Shown here: positions 1-11,400 of the stretch, one piece after another
Position numbering within the stretch: the stretch's first letter is position 1
Layout of the letters: every line of letters begins with the position of its first letter
NCBI GenBank assembly: GCA_963931925.1
Contig: OZ007574.1
Coordinates: forward strand, 39,252,438-39,316,437
Direction: 5' to 3'
DNA: 64,000 bases
Source: Onchidella celtica
Lineage: Eukaryota; Mollusca; Gastropoda; Systellommatophora; Onchidiidae
The notes under the pieces: model-generated
Told to the model about the DNA's origin: nothing
Database searches by the model: none
Seen by the model: the letters and a program-made list of their open reading frames with translations, nothing else
Made by a program: the position numbers and the translations under genes

Positions 1-660
1 TAATTCATACGCTTTTAATATTGCGTCCTTCACACGGTCATAATCCCCCGCGTCTTCCATGGAAAGGGCCGAAAAGGTCTGTTGTGCTTTACCCCTTATT
101 ACACTCTGTAACATTAATGGCCAATGTTGTTTGGGCCAGTTCAGACTAAGGGCCACCTTCTCAAAATGTTGGAAGTATTTATCCACTTCCCTCTCATTAA
201 AGGGGGGAACCAATCTTACTTCTCTACTCGCTAGAAAACTAGGTTCATGTGATCTACTAGTAATACCCAATCTGGCTTTTTCTAGCTCATGTTGTCTTTC
301 CCGTTCTTTTTCTTTTTCTTGCGCCTGTCTTTCTTTATCTTTCTCTTGTCTTTCTTTATCCTTCTCCCGTGCCTCGTGTTCTAGCTTTTTCTGCTCTAGC
401 TCGATCCGCATCTTCTCTTTCTGTAACTCAATATTAACTTCAGTTACTGATGCTATGGTTTCAAACTGAGCTAGGTCGTTTTCTTCGAACACATCATCAT
501 CCACATAATACTCAGCAATATATCTCGATATTTCTGCTTTTCTTAAGCTAGCTTTCACATAATCGAGACCTAATCTCTTACTAATCGTCAATAACTCCGG
601 TTTCCTGAAGGTTAACAACTCCTCCGGTCTCGGTGACGTTAGAAAGGTATTTATCTCCAT
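1..660 (-). CDS. Partial gag of a Ty3/Gypsy-like LTR retrotransposon, runs off window
   Basis: Read on the minus strand from ATG at 660, the frame stays open for 220 codons to base 1. The first ~80 residues resemble the small helical (SAP-like) N-terminus of many Gypsy Gag proteins. A highly charged coiled stretch follows (repeated EKDKERQ units, about residues 95-140), then a capsid-like region with VPPFNEREVDKYFQHFE and SLNWP...W. The same capsid pattern (FN...D.Y..HFE....GW...) occurs in the complete element at 39030. Its 5' LTR and primer site lie just to the right (900-2110). It sits in an intron of the host gene, antisense to it. The rest of the element lies left of the window. Confidence 0.8.
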   Translation of the reverse strand, partial: MEINTFLTSPRPEELLTFRKPELLTISKRLGLDYVKASLRKAEISRYIAEYYVDDDVFEENDLAQFETIASVTEVNIELQKEKMRIELEQKKLEHEAREKDKERQEKDKERQAQEKEKERERQHELEKARLGITSRSHEPSFLASREVRLVPPFNEREVDKYFQHFEKVALSLNWPKQHWPLMLQSVIRGKAQQTFSALSMEDAGDYDRVKDAILKAYEL

Positions 661-699
661 GGCCGCTGGTCTGACTTACAAAAATATTTTTACAATCGT

Positions 700-880
700 G
701 GAAAACACTCGTTTGTGTCCTAACAGTTTATATCCCGGACGATTCACGTCCTATCAATTTACGATCAAATCCAGATCCCGGACAAATTATATGCGTCCTA
801 TTTATTTACGATCAGATCCCGGACGATTCACGTCCTAACAGTTTATAAAAGATCAAATCAATTTCATATCAATTTCAAAT
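700..880. repeat. Leader with iterated PBS-like blocks
   Basis: The stretch between gag and the primer site contains repeated copies of a unit reading, on +, 'cccggac...' followed by 'cgtcctat..tttacgatca'. Copies of the cccggac block are seen near 735, 777 and 817, besides the one inside the primer site near 885. Confidence 0.6.
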
Positions 881-899
881 CCCGGACGATTCCCCCAAT
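881..899 (-). other. Primer-binding site next to the LTR
   Basis: On the minus strand, right after the LTR end TGACA and the bases AT, comes TGGGGGAATCGTCCGGGAT. It differs from the classical tRNA-Pro primer site by a short change (C versus AA after the G-run). This fixes the LTR boundary and orientation. Confidence 0.6.
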
Positions 900-2110
900 T
901 GTCACGATCACGTGCGTGAAGATGGTCACAACCACGTGTGTGATGAGTACCTAACTTATTTACCTTTCAAACCCAGCTAACAAGCCAAGCAAGCAGACCA
1001 GCGATCAACGGACACATGGAGTGAGATTTAAATTAAACGATATTTAATTATAAATGCATGACAAAACTTATGTCAAAACATTCAACTCATGATAATCACA
1101 TACATAATCACAAAAACAGAGATACTTCAAATTTACTCTTGGGGATCATGGCTATTATCTATTCCCCGTTTCACATCTAGATCTAATCCCTCTGTCTATA
1201 AACTTAACTACATATACTTAATAGTCTCTGTCAACAGCTGCCCTCCTCGTTGATGCAGTTTCACTTCTCCAGAGTTCACACGATCCTTTCTAGATCTTTA
1301 ATTTCGACGATAAAAGGGGAAACAGACGCCCCTGGCTTCACACAAATAAGAACACACAGTTCACACCCGCCATCGTAGATTACTTGTTCCTTGAGGGGTT
1401 CTCGACATCCCGTCCTCAAGACTCTTCAACTTGCAAACACACTGCACACCGACGGTTCACACCCGCCATCGTAGATTCACGAGCTTCTGATGGGTTCCCA
1501 TCCTATCATCAGAACTCAACTTCTGGTCCCCATGGCACGACCTTCCACTTGTCGCCCGGACCGATTAAATTCTTCTTATTGGGAAATACATGTGAACATC
1601 ATGGATCCCTCACACACCTAACACTTCTGGTCCCCACTGGCACGACCTTCCACTTGTCGCCCGGACCGATAAATTCTGCGTCTTCCTTTAGGAATGAATA
1701 ACTTGGGAACCCTCATAGATTCCTCCCATACATAACACCCCTGGTCCCCATGGCACGACCTTCCACTTGTCACCCGGACCACTTCTCGCTGCGTCTTCCT
1801 CTAGGAACGAATAATTTGGGAACCACGTGTGTCGAGCTTCTCCTCTACTTATACTCCCGAGGTTTTTGCACACGCGACTAGTTTAAAGCGAGTCGTGTGT
1901 ATCTATCCACGCTCGTCAACAATGTTAAAAACCGTGTTTTCCCCTGCTAAGCTCACCCCCCTAGACTCGTGGCGCACAAGGCCACCGACCTTCCTCGTGA
2001 TAGTAATCTTTCATGCTAGTCAACAACTTAAAAAAAACTCCCCTTCTCCCCTACCAAGTTTACCCCCTCTATACTCGTGGCGTACAAGGTCATCAACCTT
2101 AATCGTGACA
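900..2110 (-). repeat. 5' LTR of the minus-strand Gypsy-like element
   Basis: The 1211-bp segment begins TGTCACGAT (900-908) and ends ATCGTGACA (2102-2110), a perfect 9-bp terminal inverted repeat with the TG...CA rule. A primer site and gag follow in the right order on the minus strand. The LTR is unusually repetitive inside: GGTCCCC.TGGCACGACC blocks start at 1525, 1629 and 1743, a 'gttcacacccgccatcg' block recurs at 1361 and 1460, and a roughly 95-bp unit is repeated near the right end. No second LTR is visible in the window. Confidence 0.75.
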
Positions 2111-2309
2111 GAAGAGATATAACAGTTGCACACTTTGCCGCTTGTTTGAAATGCATTGTGGACAGCGTTTTTTTCACTTTTCTGTTATATTTTCTCTTTT
2201 CAGCTTCACTTTCATTTTATAATTTACACTGTGGCCCTCAGTATGTCAGAAATAATTGAGGTTAGATTTATTATAATCAGATTTGGATAGCAACTGTTTG
2301 TGTCTTCAG

Positions 2310-2423
2310 ATGGAGTGCATTTTCTCAGCCATTCAATACTGACACTGACCTGGCATGCTCTTTACTCGGAGATGGGGTTGCACGAGAAAAGTGGAGCAAA
2401 GAATTTTTCCATAGGCTCAAGAA
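2310..2423 (+). CDS. Host gene exon a (first visible), N-terminal region
   Basis: Acceptor cag at 2307-2309, donor gtaagt at 2424. It opens with one base finishing a split codon and encodes 37 residues including DTDLACSLLGDGVAREKW. It ends with two bases of an Asn codon completed by the next exon. It starts only 199 bases right of the LTR ending at 2110. Confidence 0.87.
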
Positions 2424-5400
2424 GTAAGTGCCCACCATCAAAATGTGTTTTGAAGGTTTGGGAAACTTTAAAAAAAAGGCATGGCCTGAGGAATTTATGT
2501 GGCCTGCAGGAGTGTGACAAGTTTTTCTTTAATCTCCAATGAATTGAATTAATAATTGTTATGAATTGTTTCAATCTGCTCACAAAAAAAATACCATGGA
2601 GCTAAGAATGTGAGTGGATGTGGTGAAATCAGGCTTAAGAAAAAAAATTTATACTTCTTTAAAAAATCAAAATAAAATATTTCTAAGACAAATCTCCAGC
2701 AAAATATTTCAAGTGAAAGCAGAAAAATGTCCAGTCTTTCATTTTATCAGCAAATCTCAATTTCCATAGCAAATTGTTCCCTCTTTGGAGGGGTTTTCTT
2801 GAGAATGTGGTCTTTCACCTTTAGCCTGATTTTGCCAAATCCACACACAAATATTAACAAAATATATAAATGAGGTGATTACAGTAATTTTACATTAGAT
2901 CTTAATAAAACATACAAACTGTGTAATTGAGTTATTGACAGTTTTTTTTTCTTGTTTTTTTTTATTGAAGAAATGCTGAGCTTTGAGAGTTAGCTTTAAA
3001 TGCGGCCCACTTTACATAGGCCTGATGCTGATGTGGTTCTTCTTGGAAAAAGTTTGCCCCTCCCTGCAATAATACCTACCTAGGCAGCAATCCTACGTCA
3101 GTCTGAGATAGATCTCAGTAGGATTATTGTAGGGGCAGGTTCCCTTCATTAAACTGAAGTAGGGCGGTGTCAGAACCAGTGGATGTACTAGGAACGACAA
3201 CATTCCTTTGTGCAAACTTGACATCACTCCCATGCGTCAATAGGGTTGCTGGCTAGGTAGCCACAGTTTTAGTGACTGTTTGATTTGTCTGAGTGAAAGA
3301 GGCTCTAACTTGCAAAAATACGATGGTATGGAAGCTCTAAAGAATTCCTTGCATTATACCACAGTGTCAAGTACAAAAAGACCTGTTAAAATGCTGGCCT
3401 CAGGAATGTGACAAACAAGACACCTATCAATAACTCTCAGCCTTGGCATGCAGGGACCGATTTTGTTCAGCTGAGCGATGTCATAACATATAATTTCAAT
3501 GAAACCTTGCACACCAGCCAATTCATTGAATCCCATTGAAACTCAGTGGCGTTACATCACCGTCCAATTAGCCGGCCAATCAAAATCAGCCGGTGTGCGC
3601 CTAGGACCAAGCTCAGTTGCTACTACCAAAATTCAAAATATATCCTCATAATACAAATTTCTCTTTATTGTTGTGCCGCAGGAATGTATTTTGTTAGTTT
3701 TATAGTGCGTGTGTAATTGATTGTCATCAGTAAGTCACTCTCAATATTAGCAAAAAGTTTTAATTTCTCTAGGGGCTGCAGTCATTGTATGTTCTTCCTT
3801 TAACATTTAATCCTCTGAGTCTTGGCTGCCTGGTTGTAAACCCCCCACCACCCCCCAATTCCTGAACTTTAATTTTAAAGCAGCTATATACTGTAAATCC
3901 TTAAAATTCACTTAGGGAAGAAACTGCACCAACTTACATAAAATTTTAACCAAATATTGTCGGATGGCTATTGAAGCCTCATTGAACCCAGGCTTTATTA
4001 TGGGACTGAAGTATGATTACAAAGCCAAATAGAGAAAATACTGCAATGTGCTCACTGTTCAACTCTCGCTTTTTATGTGAAATACTACGGTCCCCTGTCA
4101 ACAGCATCAAAGGTTAGTTTTAACAAAGTTCCAGCATCTGATCAATGATATGTATAAGGAAACCAAAGGTACTTCATGCTCATGCACAGCTTTACCTTGT
4201 ATAGAGTAGATATAGGGCTTGATGAACTCTGAGTCATCCCACTAAATGGTGTTATGAGCCCACAGGGTTAATGTTTATGTTTGAAATATCCATTTACTTA
4301 TTTTAATATTGGTTATTTATTTATCTCTGATTTTTTAAAGTAATCATCTAACCCATTATGAGCAGTGGGGAGAGCTGAGAGGGAGGTTGAACATTGAAGG
4401 ATATGAAGAGAAACAACTGTGTTTGCAATCTTTACGAGACCACACTTATGGTAAGCTGGAGCATTAGCATTCAAACGTGATTATGTTTCGCTGCTTGTCG
4501 GTCTTAGTGTATATCTCAAACTATTTGTGAATGGTTCGTGTATGTATTTCATGCCGCATGTTATAATGTAGGAAATTCTTGATAATACATACAGCAGTAC
4601 AAATGTGTTTGAATTTGGATAATTGGACATGTGTCCACAATGTTGATTATAATACATCTGGCAGGGTGTGAAAGAAATGTAATTGCTAATTATAGATTGC
4701 GTTATAATACACAATAAAGATTCCCACCCTGAACACTGCCTATACAGAGATCTTTCCTTCGAGGACCGATTAAATCTATATGTTGTATGATGTGTATTGC
4801 TCAAAGAATTAAAACGTTGGATTAAAAGCAATGAAAGCAGTGAATGATTTTTTTTTCCTTCAACCTAAGTATTCCATATGCCTGAAGTTAGGTGTCCAGT
4901 TGATTTCTTTCTGATTAAAATTTCATCTAATTTCAGGAAAGCAAGACTGGAGGGAATTCTATAGATATATCAAACATTCCATCTATGTGGAGGTTAGTAG
5001 GTTTTATTGTGAGTTATTTTTCATTGACGAGAGCCTTTTCTCTGTTAACAAACAAAAAAATCTCAGGTATCAGAATATATGATTAAGAGTGACCAAAATT
5101 TAATTTTATAGTGCAGATGAAAACCCCTGAATTGAAATAAAGTATTTTATATACATTGAGTTTACCAGTGTAGTCTCAACCACATCCTTTTTCAAGTATT
5201 TCAGCTGTTGTAAGTATATTTTCTGTGCTGCTGTCATTATTGCATTCACACTTAAGCCATTTTGTTTTCTCATCTCTTCAGTCAGGCATGAGTCTTCAAG
5301 TTGGTGCCTTGTGTCAGCCAAATCTATTTTCCTGGTAAGTGCTGTAACACTTGTTCTTGGAAATAAATTCATGGGTCTACTCAAGTCAGGATGAGGGACT

Positions 5401-8400
5401 GTTCAATACGTTGGCTGCCATCACCTCTTATTTTTCTTAGAGGGGGGAATAGTTGAACAGTCAAACAAGTTGATTTTCTTCCTGGCAAGGCGGTTGGTAC
5501 CATAACAGAGGTCATGGCTGTGGGCCTTGCTGCTCATGAACTTGCGGCTACAGACCTTGCTCCCGTCACTTGTTTTTCTTTCTTTCTTTCAGTCCTGCTT
5601 TTCTGAGCATTGACTGGGCATACACTTCACAAACACCTCACCCTTATCATGAATTAATTTTCTTAGTGCTCTGTCACTCCCAAGTCTCTGTTTATGAATT
5701 ACTTGTTTCTGGAAATAATGGTGTAACCTTATATGGGCCATTAACTCTTTTATAACATACTATTTGTATTTTTCGGTTTTGCACTATACGGAAAAGATAA
5801 TACATAATTTTACATCATTCATGATGTACAGGAAACTGGGCCAAGGAAAGTTACATAAAGTTTCTGCTTTTTCTTAGCCTTCTGGACAATGTGTTGTGGA
5901 CAGATTTGTATGTTAGATGTTTCCCAGAAGCACTATCTAAGTGTTTTGCATGCAGTGGGTATTGTTGTCAGTCAAAGCTGGTTTCATGGCTACAAACAAA
6001 ATGAAATTATTTTTGTAATATGATTCTTTATCTGTGTTGAAGGAAAGTGGATAGAAATGTTCACAGTTCTGTCATCAGGTTATTGGCATCATAATGGTAA
6101 TGTACTGAATAATACAGTGAACAAATCAAGAGACTTAACTCTTCACCAAATGTCACTTACTTGCTGGATATTGCATGACACATGGTAGAGAGGGAGAAAT
6201 AAACAGTGGTTGTAACATACACAGATGTGATTTTGGACAAAGTATTTCCCACTCTAACTTCTCAGATAACACATATGTTCAGAAATTATGATGCTTAGAT
6301 AACCTGGTGATATTACTATAGGAAAGATTCCATTTTGAATCACACCCCTTCTTTAAATGTAGCAGATGTGATGCTGGACAAAAGTTTGAAGGAATGATCT
6401 TTTATCACAATCTGAAATGCATTTCTTGAAAAGTGTTTGTGTAATGCAGTTATTAGAAGATTAGCTTGCATTTTTTCTTTTTTCTTGAGTTTCAGAGAGC
6501 ACAGTAGGAGTGATAACATTTTTATTTACCATTTAAATTGTTGAAAAAACATTTTTCCCTCATCATTTTCAAAGGATGATTAAAAATATTCATGTTTTAA
6601 TTTTATCCTTCAGTATCAAATTTGGATATTTGTCCTATGCTAATGGCGACATCATGTCAATGTCCAATGTGGAGCTGAACTTGTGGGAAATTGGAGAAAA
6701 GAGTCAGGAACCTCCACATGTATGGATGGTGTCTTTTAAAGCTGGTGAGTTTAGAGTGATTTTGCCATTGCTCATCATTTTTATGCTCAAAATTGAGCAG
6801 AGAATTTCTGAAAGTAAATGGTGGGCGGTTTTATCAACAGCGGTATCAGATTTTGTATGTACATTGCACAGCTGCATTTTAACCTTCATCCTGCGGGGGG
6901 CCACTATATTGGCCTCCCCGCGCAACATGCGAGAGACACGAGGCCAATATTGTGGCCTGCATACGGCAAACCGGGTCCAGCGTGAGGCCAATATATTGTA
7001 TGACAGCACTGCTCCTCGTGTTTTGTTTATTCGGTTGCCGCGACTATTGTTTTTTTCACGTTTTTTTTTTCCACGCTATTTTCACGTCTTTATCTATCCT
7101 GTCATTCCTACTATATCTAACAAAATGGTATCGTAAGATTACGTTTATTACGATGCAACTATTCATAACTATTCGTCATACTCATGTAATAGTACTGACG
7201 GTCTGAAGTTCGAACTGCGGAAAATCTTAGGGAAACTTTTACTTTGATGCTGGTTGTCGTCTACATGTGAAAAGAGAAGAAAAGGGGCCATGTGCGTATT
7301 TGAGACACCGTTTTATGTCTGTAATTATGAATTCTTATGTAATACTAGGGCATGCTGCATAAGGGCGTCTGTCTGTAGGGGAAAAATCAGGGAAAACTGG
7401 GAGAAAATGACTGACTTTGTTGGTGGTCGTTGTCTTTATTTGATGTGGTAATTAGAGAGATATTGTGTTGCTTTGATTAAACCGCTTTTCAGTACATGTA
7501 TGTGCTCTACGACCTGGAAATCAAATCTTTCACTAAAACTAACAACATAGTACGTGGAAGCTTTACATAGTAGAGGAGGGAGAAGGCAATGCCACGATAC
7601 ATGTGGTTAGTAAATTAAGCGCCTGGCTTAAAAAATAATTTGTTCACCTCAATGGCATGACATAGGCTAGGGATAGAAAAAGCGCAGAGGTCTTGGGAAA
7701 ATGATAAAACATGTTAAACGGCATGTAAATGCAGAAAATTCTTGATTTTTGGCCTACCATTTAACAACAAAACTTACTGCATATCATCACAAGCACCTTA
7801 TCCAAATATCATAGGGGTCACTTACGATTTATCCACCACTATTGTTGTTATTGCATCCTAAAGTAAACACGATTCTGACTGGCCGCTGGTTATCCCCGCA
7901 CGGGGGCGTGGAACGAGGGTTAAGGATGTTTGCATGTGAGATATGGCGGATGTCGATATGGATACTGAGACTTAGGAAGACTTTTCCAATGACCTTGCTA
8001 AGTGGAGGAGCACCCTGCACCAGCATCTCTGGACAGTGGAAAAAGAAATTGATGAACACAGCAGAAGACAAGCAGAAAAGGGTACAAGAACCCCAGCAGA
8101 TCTGAGACCACCCACAGATGCACCCAATGCGATAGATACTGTCACTCTTGCAGTGACCTGTTCAGCTACAAGCAGTGTTGCTCCAGCAGAGCAGACAATC
8201 AAAAACGTTATGGTGCAAAATTTCATGATCATCCCTGACCAATGTAAGCCAAAGAGATGGTACTTAAGTTCTTCACAAGTGATACCTGAAAACAGTCTCT
8301 GTGGACACAGCTGTTGTGAAACATGAGTTTTTACTGGACGCCCCACATGAAATAATAAATGGACAATTTAATGCAGTTTAAAATGACAGCATTATATTAG

Positions 8401-11400
8401 CATCCCTTATTTCCAGAGCATATCTGTTTTACTGATAACACCAACTAAAACAGAATGAAAAAAAAAATTTTTTTGTCTGTTTGGATAAAAAAAAAATCAA
8501 TTTCTTTGTAGTCTATTTGAGTTAGAGAACACAATAGTTATAGTTAATTTATTGGGATTTATGTAATCATGATTTTCGAAAATCCTATGGGTCACAGTAT
8601 AAACCATCAACAATGTGAATGAGTGGCATATTTTAAGTGCCATGTGAGTTGTATTACTGTCAATATCAATCTAATCTTTGTGTTTCTGTTCGTCTCCCAG
8701 ATGGGCAGACTTACAAGGTGAAGGCCACCGCAGGAACAAGCCCAGTCTGGTATCATCAAGAAGATAGAGGAGGGAAAGTTTTTGAAGTGTTCACAAAATT
8801 TGAAGTCAATGGCATGAAAGGATGGGGTGTTTCTGAATTCTCCTACAGGTTAAGTTGATTTAATATTTTCACAGATTTCTATGCCATTGTGTTGTTATTC
8901 CTTTGCATGTGCATATTGTTTGCATTCATTCTGATTTTGTGTCTGAAATGTGCTGTGTATGTTTTCTCCTTTATACTACCTTAAGTATGAAACGAGTGTT
9001 GAGATTGTATAATTCAAAGACAAATTTGACAGAGCTGGAAGATCATTCAGTAACTAACTAGATTACTACAGTGCAAGAGCCCAGGGCATGATTACTGAAA
9101 GACTTTTAGATCCCTTTCAGTTAGAGTATTAAATAAATCCCCTGACTGTATTTTTCTCTGCTATTCTTGCATTGAACTATATTTATTCAAAGAATTTTTT
9201 TCTTGCGAAAAGAATAGCTGACTAAATTTCATCTCTTTGAATTTCTGAAAGCCCAGATATTGCTGATTGCATGAGTAAATTTAACTGCCTTTTTTGTAAA
9301 GTTCAGCCTTTGATAAATGATATCTTACTCCCTGTTCACAACTGACATCCATGTTTAGCCATTCGAAGGGCGGAAGGTTTATACTCCCGTCACCTGTACA
9401 AAAATGTGTTTATCCCATCAAGTCCCTACCCATCCTTCAACTTCATTTCTGTGTAAGAATCATGTCTTTTAAGTCTCAGGTTGTGCCTGTAACAGTTAAT
9501 TTATGTTTCTCAGAAACTCAGATGGACCCAACTTGACTGTCCCACCTCCATGTCCTCTTGTGGCAGAGCCCACAGAAGTAGAAGTGCAAGGCAGTGCAGG
9601 AAAAATCACTCTGCCATTCACAGATCCAGCCTGTAATAGTGCAGCTTTGGTGGGAGGAAAAGGAGCTCAATTAGCTCAGCTTACAAGTATCCAGAAAGCC
9701 GTGAGTCACTCAACATCACACATATAACAAATTTGAAAGAGAAAAACTGGTCATGTACGCATTGTAAATATTTCGAGCTGAAAAATGACAAAGGTTTAGA
9801 ATTAATAGTCAGCTTGACCAGAGGTCATCTCAGATCAGACCAGGTAGAGACTGTCACTCCTGCATTGGCCTATTCAGCCACAAGCGCCGCCGCTCCCGCA
9901 GAGCAGACATTCAAAACAGTTAGAGTGCAAAATTATATGGACATCCCTGACTGACAGAGGCCCCGTCCTAATTCGATGTTTTATAACTTGATATCCCAGC
10001 ATAAATGGTCTCTACTAGAGGCAGATTTGTCACAGACAAAAACAGACACAAAATTACCTATTACCAAATATCAAACTGATTACTCATTTCTGAGACTAAT
10101 ATTCCTGTACAACAGATTTGTAATTGCCATTGATACGATTCCAGTTCAGATTTGTCTTTAATGTTGAAAATGTGATTAATATGATAAATTCATCTTTTAC
10201 TAGACTGAAATAACGACAAAATGTGTTTTTTTTAAATTTAGGTGAATGCAGAAGTTCCTCTTGGTTTCTGTTTGACCCTGAAGAGCTTTGATCTTCAACT
10301 TCAGGTAGACACTGTACTATCTTTATTTAAGGTTACCAGTCAATTAAGTAAAAGATGTGAAAAGTGACTGTTCTAAAAAACAGATGTTTGTCAGTCATGA
10401 AAAAAGTTAAATACAATTATAGGGCACAATTTTAGAATCAGATCTCAGCATGGAAAATCAAATAAGTTCATTATGTCGATCATTAATGTTTCAATTAAAA
10501 AACATCAGCTCTATTCGTCCATTCATATCCCAAGAGGCAACTCGAATACTTATCACTTCACTTATGTTTTCAAAGCTTGATTATTGTAACTCTCTGCTCT
10601 TTGGAATTCCGAGCAACAAAATAAAACGCCTTCAGATAATTCAGAATAATGCAGCTAGACTGATTTTTAGAAAATCAAAAAGAGAATCTGCCTCAAGCCT
10701 TATTGACCAACTTCACTGGCTTACTGTTGAAAACAGAATAAAATTTAAAGCTGCAGTTTTGGTTTACAAATGTCTTGAAGGTTCAGCTCCCTCCTATCTT
10801 TCGGAACTTTTGAAAAAACATGAGTCTGATAGATTTTTAAGATCTACTACAGAAAACAAACTGGTTGTTCCCATGTGTAAAATATCAAATTATGGAGATA
10901 GAGCTTTTAGTTGTTTTGGTCCCTGTGTGTGGAATTCTTTACCACAAGAGGTTCGAAATTCTGCCTCTCTAAACATATTTAAAAACAGGTTAAAAACATT
11001 TCTTTTTAAAAACTGAATTTTATAGCTTGCTATGGATGTATAAAACTAGTTTGTCTGTGTGTGTGTAAGTTTATTTGAATGTGCTTTTATGATTTTTTTA
11101 CTGTGTACAGCGCCTAGAGCATTTAATGTTTTAGTCCTGGCGCTATATAAATGTATATATTATTATTATTATTATTATATTAAAGATGAAAATATTAACA
11201 TTTAAGCATTAGAAACTTTAAAGCATATTCTGTACAACTGATTGATTGAAGTGTCCTAGTTAAAATATGGCTTTTGTGTGAATGTGCTTGCAAATGTGAT
11301 TAATATGACATGTGTTATCATGTGTAGTGTGATTAACTCATTCCACCAGGAGCTAAATTCCCAATTCTGCCAGAGCACAAACTCATTTGACATAAACTGG

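Noticed and set aside
6952-7206. Frames inside the piggyBac-like copy A (and matching ones at 55698-55948)
   Set aside because: Both copies keep short open stretches by chance; no transposase motifs, and stops differ between copies.
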